A stretch of DNA of 64,000 nt from Synechococcus sp. CBW1004 (GTDB lineage: Bacteria > Cyanobacteriota > Cyanobacteriia > PCC-6307 > Cyanobiaceae): NCBI RefSeq assembly GCF_015840715.1, contig NZ_CP060397.1, positions 744,001 to 808,000 on the forward strand. The letters run 5' to 3'. Position 1 is the first letter of the stretch. Each line of letters starts with the position of its first letter. Positions 52,443 through 60,384 of the stretch are shown here, piece by piece. The notes beneath the pieces are model-generated. The model had not been told where the DNA came from. It did not search any database and saw nothing but the letters and a program-made list of their open reading frames with translations. A program made the translations under genes and the position numbers.

Positions 52443-53507
52443 ATGACGAGCCAGCGCGTCGCCGTGATCGGCGCCAGTGGATACGGGGGTCTGCAGACCC
52501 TGCGGTTGCTGCAGGGCCATCCCGGCTTCACCGTCACCTTCCTTGGAGGCGAGCGCAGCAGCGGCCGCCGCTGGAGCGAGCTGGTTCCCTTTCTCCCTCT
52601 GGCCGGCGATCCGCTGGTGCGCAGCCCCGATCCCGATGCCATCGCCGCCGAGGCCGATCTGGCGGTCCTCAGCCTGCCCAACGGCCTTGCCGCCCGCCTG
52701 GTGCCCCAGCTGCTGCAGCGCGGCGTGCGGGTGGTGGACCTCTCCGCCGACTATCGCTACAGCTCCCTGGCCCAGTGGCAGGACGTGTATGCGAGTGAGG
52801 CGCGCGAACTGAGCCGCACGGATGCCGATCTCTGCGCCGAAGCCGTCTATGGCCTGGCGGAGTGGCAGGCCGAGCGGATCGCCGCCGCCCGCCTGGTGGC
52901 CGCTCCGGGCTGCTTCCCCACCGCCAGCCTGCTGGCCCTGCTCCCCTTCCTGAAGCAGGGCCTGATCGAAACCGGCGGCATCGTGATCGACGCCAAGACA
53001 GGCACCTCCGGTGGCGGACGAGCCGCCAAGGAGCACCTGTTGCTGGCCGAGGCGGCCGAGTCGGTGATGCCCTACGGCGTCGTGGGCCACCGTCACACCA
53101 GTGAGATCGAGCAACTGGCCAGCCAGGCCGCCGGACAGTCGGTTCAGGTGCAGTTCACCCCCCACCTGATGCCGATGGTGCGGGGACTGCTGGCCACGGT
53201 CTATGCCCGGCTGCGTGACCCCGGTCTCACCGCCGAGGACTGCACCGTGCTGCTGGGGGCCGCGTATCGCCACAGCCCCTGCGTCGAGGTGCTGCCGGTG
53301 GGCACCTATCCGGCCACCAAATGGGCCCGCCACACCAATCGTGCCCTGCTCTCGGTTCAGGTGGACACGCGCACCGGCCAGCTGATCGTGATGAGCGCCA
53401 TCGACAACCTGGTCAAGGGCCAGGCCGGGCAGGGGGTGCAGTGCCTCAACCTGATGGCGGGTCTGCCTGCGGAGACCGGTCTGCCTCTGCTGCCGTTCTA
53501 TCCCTGA
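52443..53507 (+). CDS. argC: N-acetyl-gamma-glutamyl-phosphate reductase
   Basis: ArgC is the NADPH-dependent third step of arginine synthesis. The 354-residue enzyme starts at ATG 52443 with [18 protein letters not shown] (dinucleotide-binding). The catalytic cysteine is in [31 protein letters not shown] supplies the conserved histidine, and [17 protein letters not shown] and the C-terminal [17 protein letters not shown] are present. The length is normal. It converges on purN with 11 bases between the stops. Confidence 0.96.
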   Translation: MTSQRVAVIGASGYGGLQTLRLLQGHPGFTVTFLGGERSSGRRWSELVPFLPLAGDPLVRSPDPDAIAAEADLAVLSLPNGLAARLVPQLLQRGVRVVDLSADYRYSSLAQWQDVYASEARELSRTDADLCAEAVYGLAEWQAERIAAARLVAAPGCFPTASLLALLPFLKQGLIETGGIVIDAKTGTSGGGRAAKEHLLLAEAAESVMPYGVVGHRHTSEIEQLASQAAGQSVQVQFTPHLMPMVRGLLATVYARLRDPGLTAEDCTVLLGAAYRHSPCVEVLPVGTYPATKWARHTNRALLSVQVDTRTGQLIVMSAIDNLVKGQAGQGVQCLNLMAGLPAETGLPLLPFYP

Positions 53508-53518
53508 GCCGCCCCGCG

Positions 53519-54172
53519 TCAGCCCCTGAGACGGGCAGCCGCCAGGGCGATCGCCAGGGGAAGAATGCGGTGCTCCTGCCGATGGATGCGTGCCGCCAGG
53601 CTGCCGTGGTCATCCCCCTCCAGCAGGGGCACGGCCGCCTGAACCAGCACCGGTCCCGCATCCACCTCCGGCGTCACCAGATGGGCGGTGCAGCCGGTCA
53701 GCCTGACGCCGGCGGCCAGGGCCTGGCCGACGGCGTCCACGCCCCGGAAGCTCGGCAGCAGCGAGGGATGGATGTTCACCAGCCGCTCCGGAAACGCCTC
53801 GATCAGCACGGTCGTGACGATGCGCATCCAGCCGGCCATCACGATCAGATCGACCCCCGCGGAGCGGAAGGTCTCGATCAGGGCCTGATCCAGCGCCTCG
53901 CGGCTGGCAAACAGGCGGTGATCCAGCAGCTGCACCGGCACGCCCAGCCGGTCCGCCCGCTGCATCGCGCCGCACTCGGGCTTGTTGACCACCAGCAGCG
54001 CCACGTCAGCCCGCAGCGGACCCTGGCGGCAGGCCCGCACCACAGCCTCGAAATTGCTGCCGTCGCCGGAGGCCATCAGGCCGAGGCGCACGGGCCGATG
54101 CTCGGGCCAGGGCTGTGACGACGGCCACTGGACGGTCTGCAGGTGATCGCTAGGGTCTCCGGACCCGGACAT
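53519..54172 (-). CDS. purN: Phosphoribosylglycinamide formyltransferase
   Basis: PurN transfers a formyl group from 10-formyl-tetrahydrofolate to GAR in purine synthesis. The 217-residue protein has LGLMASGDGSNFEAVVRAC (phosphate loop), the catalytic HPSLLPSFRG (Asn-His pair preceded by LVNI), and the closing GCTAHLVTPEVDAGPVLVQAAVP. The ATG at 54172 gives a 27-residue polar lead-in; a GTG at 54091 would start at the fold. The former leaves only 11 bases to the divergent ycf35-like start, so one of the two promoters must lie inside a coding region, or purN starts later. Confidence 0.94.
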   Translation of the reverse strand: MSGSGDPSDHLQTVQWPSSQPWPEHRPVRLGLMASGDGSNFEAVVRACRQGPLRADVALLVVNKPECGAMQRADRLGVPVQLLDHRLFASREALDQALIETFRSAGVDLIVMAGWMRIVTTVLIEAFPERLVNIHPSLLPSFRGVDAVGQALAAGVRLTGCTAHLVTPEVDAGPVLVQAAVPLLEGDDHGSLAARIHRQEHRILPLAIALAAARLRG

Positions 54173-54183
54173 GCCTTCATTCC

Positions 54184-54528
54184 TTGTCCCACCTCACCAT
54201 CCTGCCAACGGTTCTGCGCGATGCCGATCGGCTCGAGGCCGTTCTGATCGCCCGGGGTCTGACGCCGAGCCGGGGCGGCAGCCTGCCCAGCTTCCCGCCG
54301 GAGCGGCAACCGGTGGAGCTTCAGGTCCAGCTGGCCGATGGTCTTCAGTTCGGCTGGCAGCGCCAGAGGGATGGGTCGCTGGGCCTGGTCTGTGATCTGC
54401 AGCGCCTCAGCCGCAGCCAGCGCCTCGAGCGCCTGCTCGGTGAGATCACCCGGGCCTACGCCGCCCGCAAGGCCCTGGACGAGGCGGCCGACCAGCTCCC
54501 GATGGCGCAGATCGAGCTCAGTGCCTGA
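54184..54528 (+). CDS. DUF1257 family protein (Ycf35-like)
   Basis: The 114-residue protein starts MSHLTILPTVLRDADRLEAVLIARGL, matching the DUF1257/Ycf35 family of cyanobacteria and plastids, whose function is unknown. The middle shows the Gly/Trp strands LADGLQFGWQRQRDGSLGLVCDLQRLS. The C-terminus is helical (LLGEITRAYAARKALDEAA). The start is TTG at 54184. The stop overlaps the GTG start of the M61 peptidase by eight bases, so the two are likely coupled. Confidence 0.85.
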   Translation: MSHLTILPTVLRDADRLEAVLIARGLTPSRGGSLPSFPPERQPVELQVQLADGLQFGWQRQRDGSLGLVCDLQRLSRSQRLERLLGEITRAYAARKALDEAADQLPMAQIELSA

Positions 54529-56233
54529 GGTTCGCCTCGATCTACGCCAGCCCCACCGCCAGCTGGTGGAGGTGGAGCTTCATGTCCGGGCCCGCCCCCA
54601 TCCGCAGCGACTGCGGCTGCCGGCCTGGACTCCCGGTTCCTATCTGATCCGGGACTACGTCCGCACCCTCGAGGATCTGCATGCCGAGGCGGAGGGGCGG
54701 CGGCTGCCGCTCGAGCGCACCGGGGTGGCCGAATGGCTGCTGGATGCCAGCAGGATCCGTGGCCCCGTGACGCTCCGCTACCGCATCCTGGCCACGGAGC
54801 TGACGGTGCGCACCTGCCATCTCAGCGCCGAGCACGGCTTCCTGGCCCTGGCCGGTGTGGTGCTGCTGGTGGAGGGAGAGCGCTGGTCGCCCCACAGGCT
54901 GGAACTGTGGCTGCCCCCGGGCTGGCAGGGTTTCGTGCCCCTGCCTGTGGATGGTCAGGGCGGCTGGCAGGCCCGCGATTTCGACCAGTTGATCGACAGT
55001 CCGGTGGAGGCCGGGCCCCATCCGGAGCATGCCTTCGAGGTGCAGGGCGTGCCGCACCGCTGGGTGAGCTGGGGTGGCGATCTGCCGCGCCACGACCCCT
55101 CCTGGCTGAGCGATGTGGCGCGGCTCTGCCACCAGTGTTGCCTGCTGATGGGTGAGCCGGCGCCGGCGGCGCCGCACTATCTGTTCGTGCTGCATCAGCC
55201 CCTGAGCGGCTATGGCGGGCTGGAGCACGATGACGGCTGCGTGCTGCTCTACGGAAGGCAGGATCTCGAGCGGCCCGAGGGACGCCGCCGGTTGCTGCAA
55301 CTGGTGGCTCACGAATACCTGCACCAATGGAATGTGCGCCGCCTGCGCCCGGCGGAGCTCACCCCCTACGACTACGACCGGCCGACGATCGTGCCGACCC
55401 TGTGGTTCGCTGAGGGGATCACCAGTTATTTCGACCAGCTTCTGCCCGTCGCCGCCGGTCTGGTCGAGGAACAGCAGCTGCTCGACGATCTGGGAGCCGA
55501 CCTGAGCCGGTACCTGCTCACCCCCGGCCGCCACGTGCAGAGTCTGCGCGCCAGCAGCCAGGAAGCCTGGGTGAAGCTCTATCGGCAGGATGCCCATTCA
55601 CCGGACTGCCAGGTCAGCTACTACCTCAAGGGCGCTGTGCTGGCCCTGGTGCTCGATCTGCGCCTCAGGCGCCATGGCTCCTGGCTGGGGGCCGTGCTCC
55701 AGCAGCTTTGGCGCTCCCATGGCCGCTGCCGGCGCGGCTACCGGGAGGCTGATCTGCTGGAGGCCTTCACCGGTCACGATCCCGATCTGGCGACACTGTT
55801 GCCGCAGTGGCTCGATGGCCATCAGGATCCACCGCTGCACGAGGAGCTGGCCGGGGTGGGTCTGCGTCTGGTCAGCGAAGCCTCCAGCCAGTGGGGCTGC
55901 GGTTTCAAGGCGGCTGCCACGGCCGGCAGCCTGACGCTGCAGCGGGTGGAGCGCGATGGTCCGGCCCAGCGGGCGGGCCTGCTGGTGGGTGATGAACTGC
56001 TGGCCCTCGCCGGGCGGCGTCTGCGCAGCCCGGAGGAACTGGCAGCGGCGCTGCGGGCCACCGAGCCCGATGCTCCCTCGATGCCGCTGCTGTTCTGCCG
56101 CGACGGTCGCGTGCGCGAGACCCTGATCGATCTGGAACCGCCGCCGCTGACGGTCTGGCGCCTGGAGCTCGATCCCGCCGCCACCAGCGAGGCCCATCAA
56201 GGGCGTCGCCGCTGGATGCACCTGCAGCCATGA
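54521..56233 (+). CDS. M61 family metallopeptidase (glycyl aminopeptidase-like) with PDZ domain
   Basis: The 570-residue zinc peptidase starts at GTG 54521. It has an N-terminal beta domain (LRLPAWTPGSYLIRDYVRTLEDL), then a gluzincin catalytic domain with HEYLHQWNVRRLRP. The HEXXH zinc site is intact, and the downstream WFAEGITSYFDQL carries the third ligand glutamate. A PDZ domain near the C-terminus (LQRVERDGPAQRAGLLVGDELLALAG) should capture C-terminal peptides. There is no signal peptide, so it is probably cytosolic. The start overlaps the ycf35-like stop, and the stop overlaps the amidase start by four bases. Confidence 0.92.
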   Translation: MPEVRLDLRQPHRQLVEVELHVRARPHPQRLRLPAWTPGSYLIRDYVRTLEDLHAEAEGRRLPLERTGVAEWLLDASRIRGPVTLRYRILATELTVRTCHLSAEHGFLALAGVVLLVEGERWSPHRLELWLPPGWQGFVPLPVDGQGGWQARDFDQLIDSPVEAGPHPEHAFEVQGVPHRWVSWGGDLPRHDPSWLSDVARLCHQCCLLMGEPAPAAPHYLFVLHQPLSGYGGLEHDDGCVLLYGRQDLERPEGRRRLLQLVAHEYLHQWNVRRLRPAELTPYDYDRPTIVPTLWFAEGITSYFDQLLPVAAGLVEEQQLLDDLGADLSRYLLTPGRHVQSLRASSQEAWVKLYRQDAHSPDCQVSYYLKGAVLALVLDLRLRRHGSWLGAVLQQLWRSHGRCRRGYREADLLEAFTGHDPDLATLLPQWLDGHQDPPLHEELAGVGLRLVSEASSQWGCGFKAAATAGSLTLQRVERDGPAQRAGLLVGDELLALAGRRLRSPEELAAALRATEPDAPSMPLLFCRDGRVRETLIDLEPPPLTVWRLELDPAATSEAHQGRRRWMHLQP

Positions 56234-57081
56234 AGGCCCGCTTTCATCCTCTGCTCCCCGCGGCCGTCGGCGCCGCCGCGCTCGTCTTCGCCGGACTGGG
56301 CTGGCTGTTGTCCGGGCTGCGCTGGCCCGCTCCGCAGCTGAGTTCCGACCGGCTTCTCGAGATGCTGCAGGCCAACCCCACCCCCAGCCGGCCGGCGACG
56401 CCCGCACCACGCCCTCCCGAGGCCCCGGCCTGGCAATCACCCATGGCCGCCCTCTGTCCGGCTGTGGACGGGGATCTGGTGGAGCGCATGGCCGGCCTGC
56501 GGCTCAACCAGCGCAGCATCCGCACCGATCCCACCAACTATGGCGAGCGTTTCGAGCGGGATGCCTTCGGCAACCGCCTCGACCCCACACCCCGGGTGGT
56601 GGTTCTGCATGAAACCGTGTACGGGATCGAATCGGCCATTGCCACCTTTCTCACCCCCCATCCCCGTGATGAGGACCAGGTCAGCTATCACTCCCTCGTG
56701 GGTCTCGACGGGCAGGTGGTGCAGGTGCTCGATCCCTCCAGGCGCGCCTTCGGGGCCGGCAACTCCGCCTTCCAGGGCAAATGGGCGATCACCAATCCCA
56801 AGGTGGGCGGTTCGATCAACAACTTCGCCCTGCACCTGAGCCTCGAGACGCCTCTCGATGGCGAGCACGACGGGCCTCGGCACAGCGGTTACAGCGCGGC
56901 CCAGTACGACGCCCTCGCCCTCGTGCTCGCCGACTGGATGCGCGCCTACGACATTCCATGGGAGAACGTCACGACGCACCGCCATGTCGATCTTGGTGGC
57001 GAGCGTGCCGATCCCCGCAGTTTCGACTGGTCGGCGCTCAAGACACGCCTGATTGCCCTCGGGTTGGCCCCCGCCTGCTGA
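56230..57081 (+). CDS. N-acetylmuramoyl-L-alanine amidase (amidase_2 type), membrane-anchored
   Basis: The 283-residue enzyme should cut the bond between MurNAc and L-alanine in peptidoglycan or its fragments. An uncleaved or cleavable N-terminal helix spans about 8-28 (PAAVGAAALVFAGLGWLLSGL). A Pro-rich linker follows, then the amidase_2 zinc domain from about residue 95. Zinc histidines are expected in VVVLHETVYG and TTHRHVDLGGERADP. Substrate-fold motifs are VSYHSLVGLDGQVVQV and NNFALHLSLETP. The ATG overlaps the M61 stop by four bases. It converges on the transglycosylase-like gene with 44 bases between stops. Confidence 0.9.
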   Translation: MKARFHPLLPAAVGAAALVFAGLGWLLSGLRWPAPQLSSDRLLEMLQANPTPSRPATPAPRPPEAPAWQSPMAALCPAVDGDLVERMAGLRLNQRSIRTDPTNYGERFERDAFGNRLDPTPRVVVLHETVYGIESAIATFLTPHPRDEDQVSYHSLVGLDGQVVQVLDPSRRAFGAGNSAFQGKWAITNPKVGGSINNFALHLSLETPLDGEHDGPRHSGYSAAQYDALALVLADWMRAYDIPWENVTTHRHVDLGGERADPRSFDWSALKTRLIALGLAPAC

Positions 57082-57125
57082 TCTGAGCCCTCCGGTCCCG
57101 GGGGTGGCGGATCAGGGGCTGGCCT

Positions 57126-58052
57126 TCAGATCAGGGGGCTGGTGGGCGTGCGGCGCGTGCCGTAGAGGATTCCGTGCAGCTCGGGGTTCTGCATGTAGCG
57201 CAGGATGCGGCCGGGATAGTCGAGCTTGCCGTTGTGCAGATAGGCCAGGGTGGCCAGGGCCTTGGCGTCGCGTGGGTCGCGGCTGGCCATCAGCAGGCGA
57301 TGGCGGGGCAGGTTCAGGACGCGGCTGAGCCGGGCGAACTTACCGACCAGCACCTCGACATTGCGCTCCGGATCGAGCAGGTGCAGGCGCGCCGCACTGA
57401 TCTGCTCCGGGGTCGGGTCGTCGGGAAGCAGCCCCTGCTTCTTCAGTTCCCCGATGCTGAGCTGGGCCGGGCCGTGGGTCTGGAAGAGCCCGGATTCGGC
57501 GGCCAGGGGGGTGTCCTCGCCGGGCTTGGCGTGCTGCAGTTCATCAAAGAGCACGGCGGCGACCAGCATCGGATTGATCTGCTGGCGACGGCTTTCGCTG
57601 AGGATGACCGGCCTGAGCTCCTCGAGCCGGCTGAGGGTGTGAGCCCGCAGAGGCTGCAACTGATCAAGGCCCTCGGTGAAGAGCTGGGCCAGCTTCGGTT
57701 GGGGCCCGTGCACCCCGAAGCGCCGGCGCAGTTCCGCGAGCTCCTCGGCGGTGAAATCGAGCGGGTCGGGTCGCTGCCCTTCATTGACTGAACCATGGGG
57801 ATCGGTGCCAGCAGCGCGACCCGGCGCTTCGGTGGTGAGAGCGCGGTCGGGCCCCATCTGACCGATCGGCCCGATTCTCCAGGCCAGAAGGGGACCGGCC
57901 AGCACCGCCGCCAGGGTGAGCAGCCCGAGCGGCCAGGGGAGTGGCCATCGCCCGGAAGAGCTGCGGCGATCAGGAGACAGGAGCCCGACGGCACCGCTCG
58001 CACCCAGGGATCCTTTGTGCCCGGCGCTGGAGCGGGAGAAAGGAGAGCGCAA
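57126..58052 (-). CDS. Membrane-anchored helical protein, lytic-transglycosylase-like
   Basis: The 308-residue protein has a basic Ser/Arg-rich N-terminus, one transmembrane helix (PLGLLTLAAVLAGPLLAWRIG, about 40-60), a polar linker and an alpha-helical domain. INPMLVAAVLFDELQHAKPGED followed by ESGLFQTHGPAQLSIGELKKQG resembles the glutamate-containing core and the G-P-A-Q-L-S step of soluble lytic transglycosylases. LATLAYLHNGKLDYPGRILRYMQN resembles their C-terminal block. I infer a cell-wall function from this and from the neighbouring amidase. The catalytic glutamate is not certain. The start is probably TTG at 58052, as no early ATG exists. Confidence 0.6.
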   Translation of the reverse strand: MRSPFSRSSAGHKGSLGASGAVGLLSPDRRSSSGRWPLPWPLGLLTLAAVLAGPLLAWRIGPIGQMGPDRALTTEAPGRAAGTDPHGSVNEGQRPDPLDFTAEELAELRRRFGVHGPQPKLAQLFTEGLDQLQPLRAHTLSRLEELRPVILSESRRQQINPMLVAAVLFDELQHAKPGEDTPLAAESGLFQTHGPAQLSIGELKKQGLLPDDPTPEQISAARLHLLDPERNVEVLVGKFARLSRVLNLPRHRLLMASRDPRDAKALATLAYLHNGKLDYPGRILRYMQNPELHGILYGTRRTPTSPLI

Positions 58053-58152
58053 GCGAGAACCGTAAAAAAGTCAGATTGATTTAAGGAGAACCTGGCGTTT
58101 TTGGCCAGTGCCGCAGCGCGGTGTGTGGGCTGGCCCATATGACCTGCTCCCG

Positions 58153-58176
58153 GCGCATCCGGCTTGCCGGATGCGC
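58153..58176. repeat. Perfect 10-bp hairpin with CTTG loop upstream of gpi
   Basis: GCGCATCCGG (58153-58162) and CCGGATGCGC (58167-58176) pair without mismatch around the loop CTTG, which is a stable tetraloop. The element ends 46 bases before the gpi start and lacks a T-run. It may lie in the gpi leader RNA, or act as a protein-binding palindrome. Confidence 0.5.
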
Positions 58177-58222
58177 ACCCGCCTGGATACGGTTCCCACG
58201 CCAGTGCGGCGCTCCAGAGGCC

Positions 58223-59827
58223 ATGACATCGCTTCCGCCGCTTGACGGCCAGGATCCAGCCGCGCTCTGGCAGCGCTTCTCCCGGTTGCTCTGGCACGAC
58301 GACGCCCTCGGTTTCTGGCTCGACGCCAGCCGCATGGGCCTCGATGAGACCAGCCTCGCCGCACTCGAGCCACGCTTCGCCCAGGCATTCGAGGCCATGG
58401 GTGCGCTTGAAGCCGGTGCCATCGCCAATCCCGACGAGCAGCGTCAGGTGGGGCATTACTGGCTGCGGGCTCCTGAGCTGGCGCCTGATCCCGCCGCCGC
58501 CCACCACATCACCGCTGAGCTGGATCGCATCGAGGCGTTCGGCCGTGATGTGCTCTCCGGGGTGCTGGAGGCCAGTCCCGGTCGGCCCTTCACCGATGTG
58601 CTGTGGATCGGCATCGGCGGCTCGGGCCTCGGGCCGTTGCTGATGATCCGGGCTCTGCAGGAACCCGGGGTCGGTCTTCCGTTCCACTTCTTCGACAACG
58701 TCGACCCCGACGGCATGCGGCGAACGCTGACGTCTCTGGGGGACCGGCTGGCCACCACCCTGGTGATCGTCGTCAGCAAGTCCGGCGGGACGCCTGAACC
58801 GCACATCGGCATGCTTCAGGCCCGACGGGCGCTCGAGGCCTGCGGTGGGACCTGGAACCGCCAGGCGGTGGCCGTCACCATGCTCGGCAGCAAGCTCGAT
58901 CAGGAAGCCGAGCAGGGGCGCTGGCTGGCGCGCTTCGACATGTTCGACTGGGTGGGCGGCCGCACGAGCATCACCAGCGCCGTGGGCCTGCTGCCCGGTG
59001 TGCTGATCGGCAGTGACATCCGTGCCTTCCTGGCCGGCGCGGCGGCGATGGATGCCCTCACCCGCTGCACCAGCCTGCTCGACAATCCCGCCGCCCTCCT
59101 GGCCGCCAGCTGGTACGTCGCCGGTGATGGTCGCGGTATCCGCGACATGGTGGTCCTCCCCTATCGCGATCGGCTGGAGGTATTCAGCCGCTACCTGCAG
59201 CAGCTGGTGATGGAGAGCCTCGGCAAGAGGCTCGACCGTTCCGGCCAGGTGGTGCATCAGGGTCTGGCCGTCTACGGCAACAAGGGCTCCACCGATCAGC
59301 ACGCCTACGTCCAGCAGCTGCGCGACGGTGTCGACAACTTCTTTGTGACCTTCATCGAGGTGCTGGAGGATCCCGGCGACATCCCGACGCTCGAGGGCGA
59401 GAATCCCGGTGATTTCCTCGATGGATTTCTGCAGGGCACGCGTGCGGCCCTCAGCGAGGAGGGGCGCTCCAACCTGACGATCAGCCTGCGCCGCCTCGAT
59501 GCCCATGCCCTCGGTGCCCTGATCGCCCTGTTCGAGCGGGCCGTGGGCCTCTACGGCGAACTGGTCAACATCAACGCCTACCACCAGCCGGGTGTGGAGG
59601 CGGGCAAGAAGGCCGCCGCCGCTCTTCTGGAGCTTCAGGGGCGTCTGGAGCAGGCTCTCGAGCCTGCCGAGGAGCGCAGCCTGGTTGAGCTGCAGGAGCA
59701 GTTGCAGCTGCCCTCTCCCGAGCCCCTCTACTGGATCCTGCGCCATCTCTGTGCCAATGGCCGGCCGGTGGTGGCCACCGGAGACTGGGGCGAGCCCGCG
59801 TCGCTGCGCTTCCGGGCCACGGTCTGA
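58223..59827 (+). CDS. pgi: Glucose-6-phosphate isomerase
   Basis: This enzyme interconverts glucose-6-phosphate and fructose-6-phosphate in glycolysis, glycogen use and the oxidative pentose cycle. The 534-residue protein starts at ATG 58223. The SIS-type sugar-phosphate sites are WIGIGGSGLGPLLM and VVSKSGGTPEPHIGML. The family signature regions DWVGGRTSITSAVGLLP and GNKGSTDQHAYVQQLRDG (ring-opening His) follow. The length matches the cyanobacterial form, about 530. A longer frame to 58121 would include the leader hairpin and was not used. After the stop there is an 11-base run of C (59846-59856). Confidence 0.95.
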   Translation: MTSLPPLDGQDPAALWQRFSRLLWHDDALGFWLDASRMGLDETSLAALEPRFAQAFEAMGALEAGAIANPDEQRQVGHYWLRAPELAPDPAAAHHITAELDRIEAFGRDVLSGVLEASPGRPFTDVLWIGIGGSGLGPLLMIRALQEPGVGLPFHFFDNVDPDGMRRTLTSLGDRLATTLVIVVSKSGGTPEPHIGMLQARRALEACGGTWNRQAVAVTMLGSKLDQEAEQGRWLARFDMFDWVGGRTSITSAVGLLPGVLIGSDIRAFLAGAAAMDALTRCTSLLDNPAALLAASWYVAGDGRGIRDMVVLPYRDRLEVFSRYLQQLVMESLGKRLDRSGQVVHQGLAVYGNKGSTDQHAYVQQLRDGVDNFFVTFIEVLEDPGDIPTLEGENPGDFLDGFLQGTRAALSEEGRSNLTISLRRLDAHALGALIALFERAVGLYGELVNINAYHQPGVEAGKKAAAALLELQGRLEQALEPAEERSLVELQEQLQLPSPEPLYWILRHLCANGRPVVATGDWGEPASLRFRATV

Positions 59828-59885
59828 ACTCCTCTCCAGAGGGCGCCCCCCCCCCCGCAGGTCTGGGGGCCCGTCCTTGCTGTAC

Positions 59886-60362
59886 TCAGAGCGCGACCAG
59901 CACACCCCCCACCGCGATCAGGGCCACACCGATCCAGGCGCGCAGGCTGAGCTGTTCACCCAGCAGTGCCGCCCCGAGCAGGGCCACCAGCACCACACTG
60001 AGCTTGTCGATCGGGGCCACCCGGCTCACAGGCCCGAGGGAGAGGGCGCGGAAATAGCAGAGCCAGGAGGCCCCGGTGGCCAGGCCCGAGAGCACCAGGG
60101 CGATGAGACTGGCCCGGGGCAGCGTCTGCAGGCCCTCCCAGCGCAGCTGCCCGCTGGCCGCCACCAGGGCCGTGAGGGCCAGCAGCACCACCAGGGTGCG
60201 CAGCAGTGTGGCGACATCGGGCGGGATCCCGCTCACCCCCTGCTTGGCGAGAACGGCGGTCAGTGCAGCGAAGGCTGCCGCCAGGAAGGCCCACAGCTGC
60301 CAGCTGCCGAGCAGTGCGCTCTGTCCCACGGAGGGGTCGCCGAGGCCGGGGTCGCCGCTCAT
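59886..60362 (-). CDS. Single-domain EamA/DMT family membrane protein
   Basis: The 158-residue protein has five predicted helices and a glycine-rich turn, matching one EamA repeat (FLAAAFAALTAVLAKQGV, RALSLGPVSRVAPIDKLSVVLVALLGAALLGEQL). Most drug/metabolite transporters carry two such repeats in about 300 residues, so this half-size form must act as a homo- or heterodimer. The cargo is unknown. It begins 22 bases after leuS on the same strand and is probably co-transcribed with it. It is convergent with gpi. Confidence 0.85.
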   Translation of the reverse strand: MSGDPGLGDPSVGQSALLGSWQLWAFLAAAFAALTAVLAKQGVSGIPPDVATLLRTLVVLLALTALVAASGQLRWEGLQTLPRASLIALVLSGLATGASWLCYFRALSLGPVSRVAPIDKLSVVLVALLGAALLGEQLSLRAWIGVALIAVGGVLVAL

Positions 60363-60384
60363 GGAATCGCAGCCGCTGGGGAGT

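Noticed and set aside
59846-59856. Run of eleven C after gpi as a phase-variation tract
   Set aside because: It lies between convergent stops, not in a coding region or promoter spacer, so length change would have no clear effect.
57443-59905. 820-codon minus-strand frame across gpi
   Set aside because: It is a shadow of gpi and of the transglycosylase-like gene. The gpi frame carries all family motifs.
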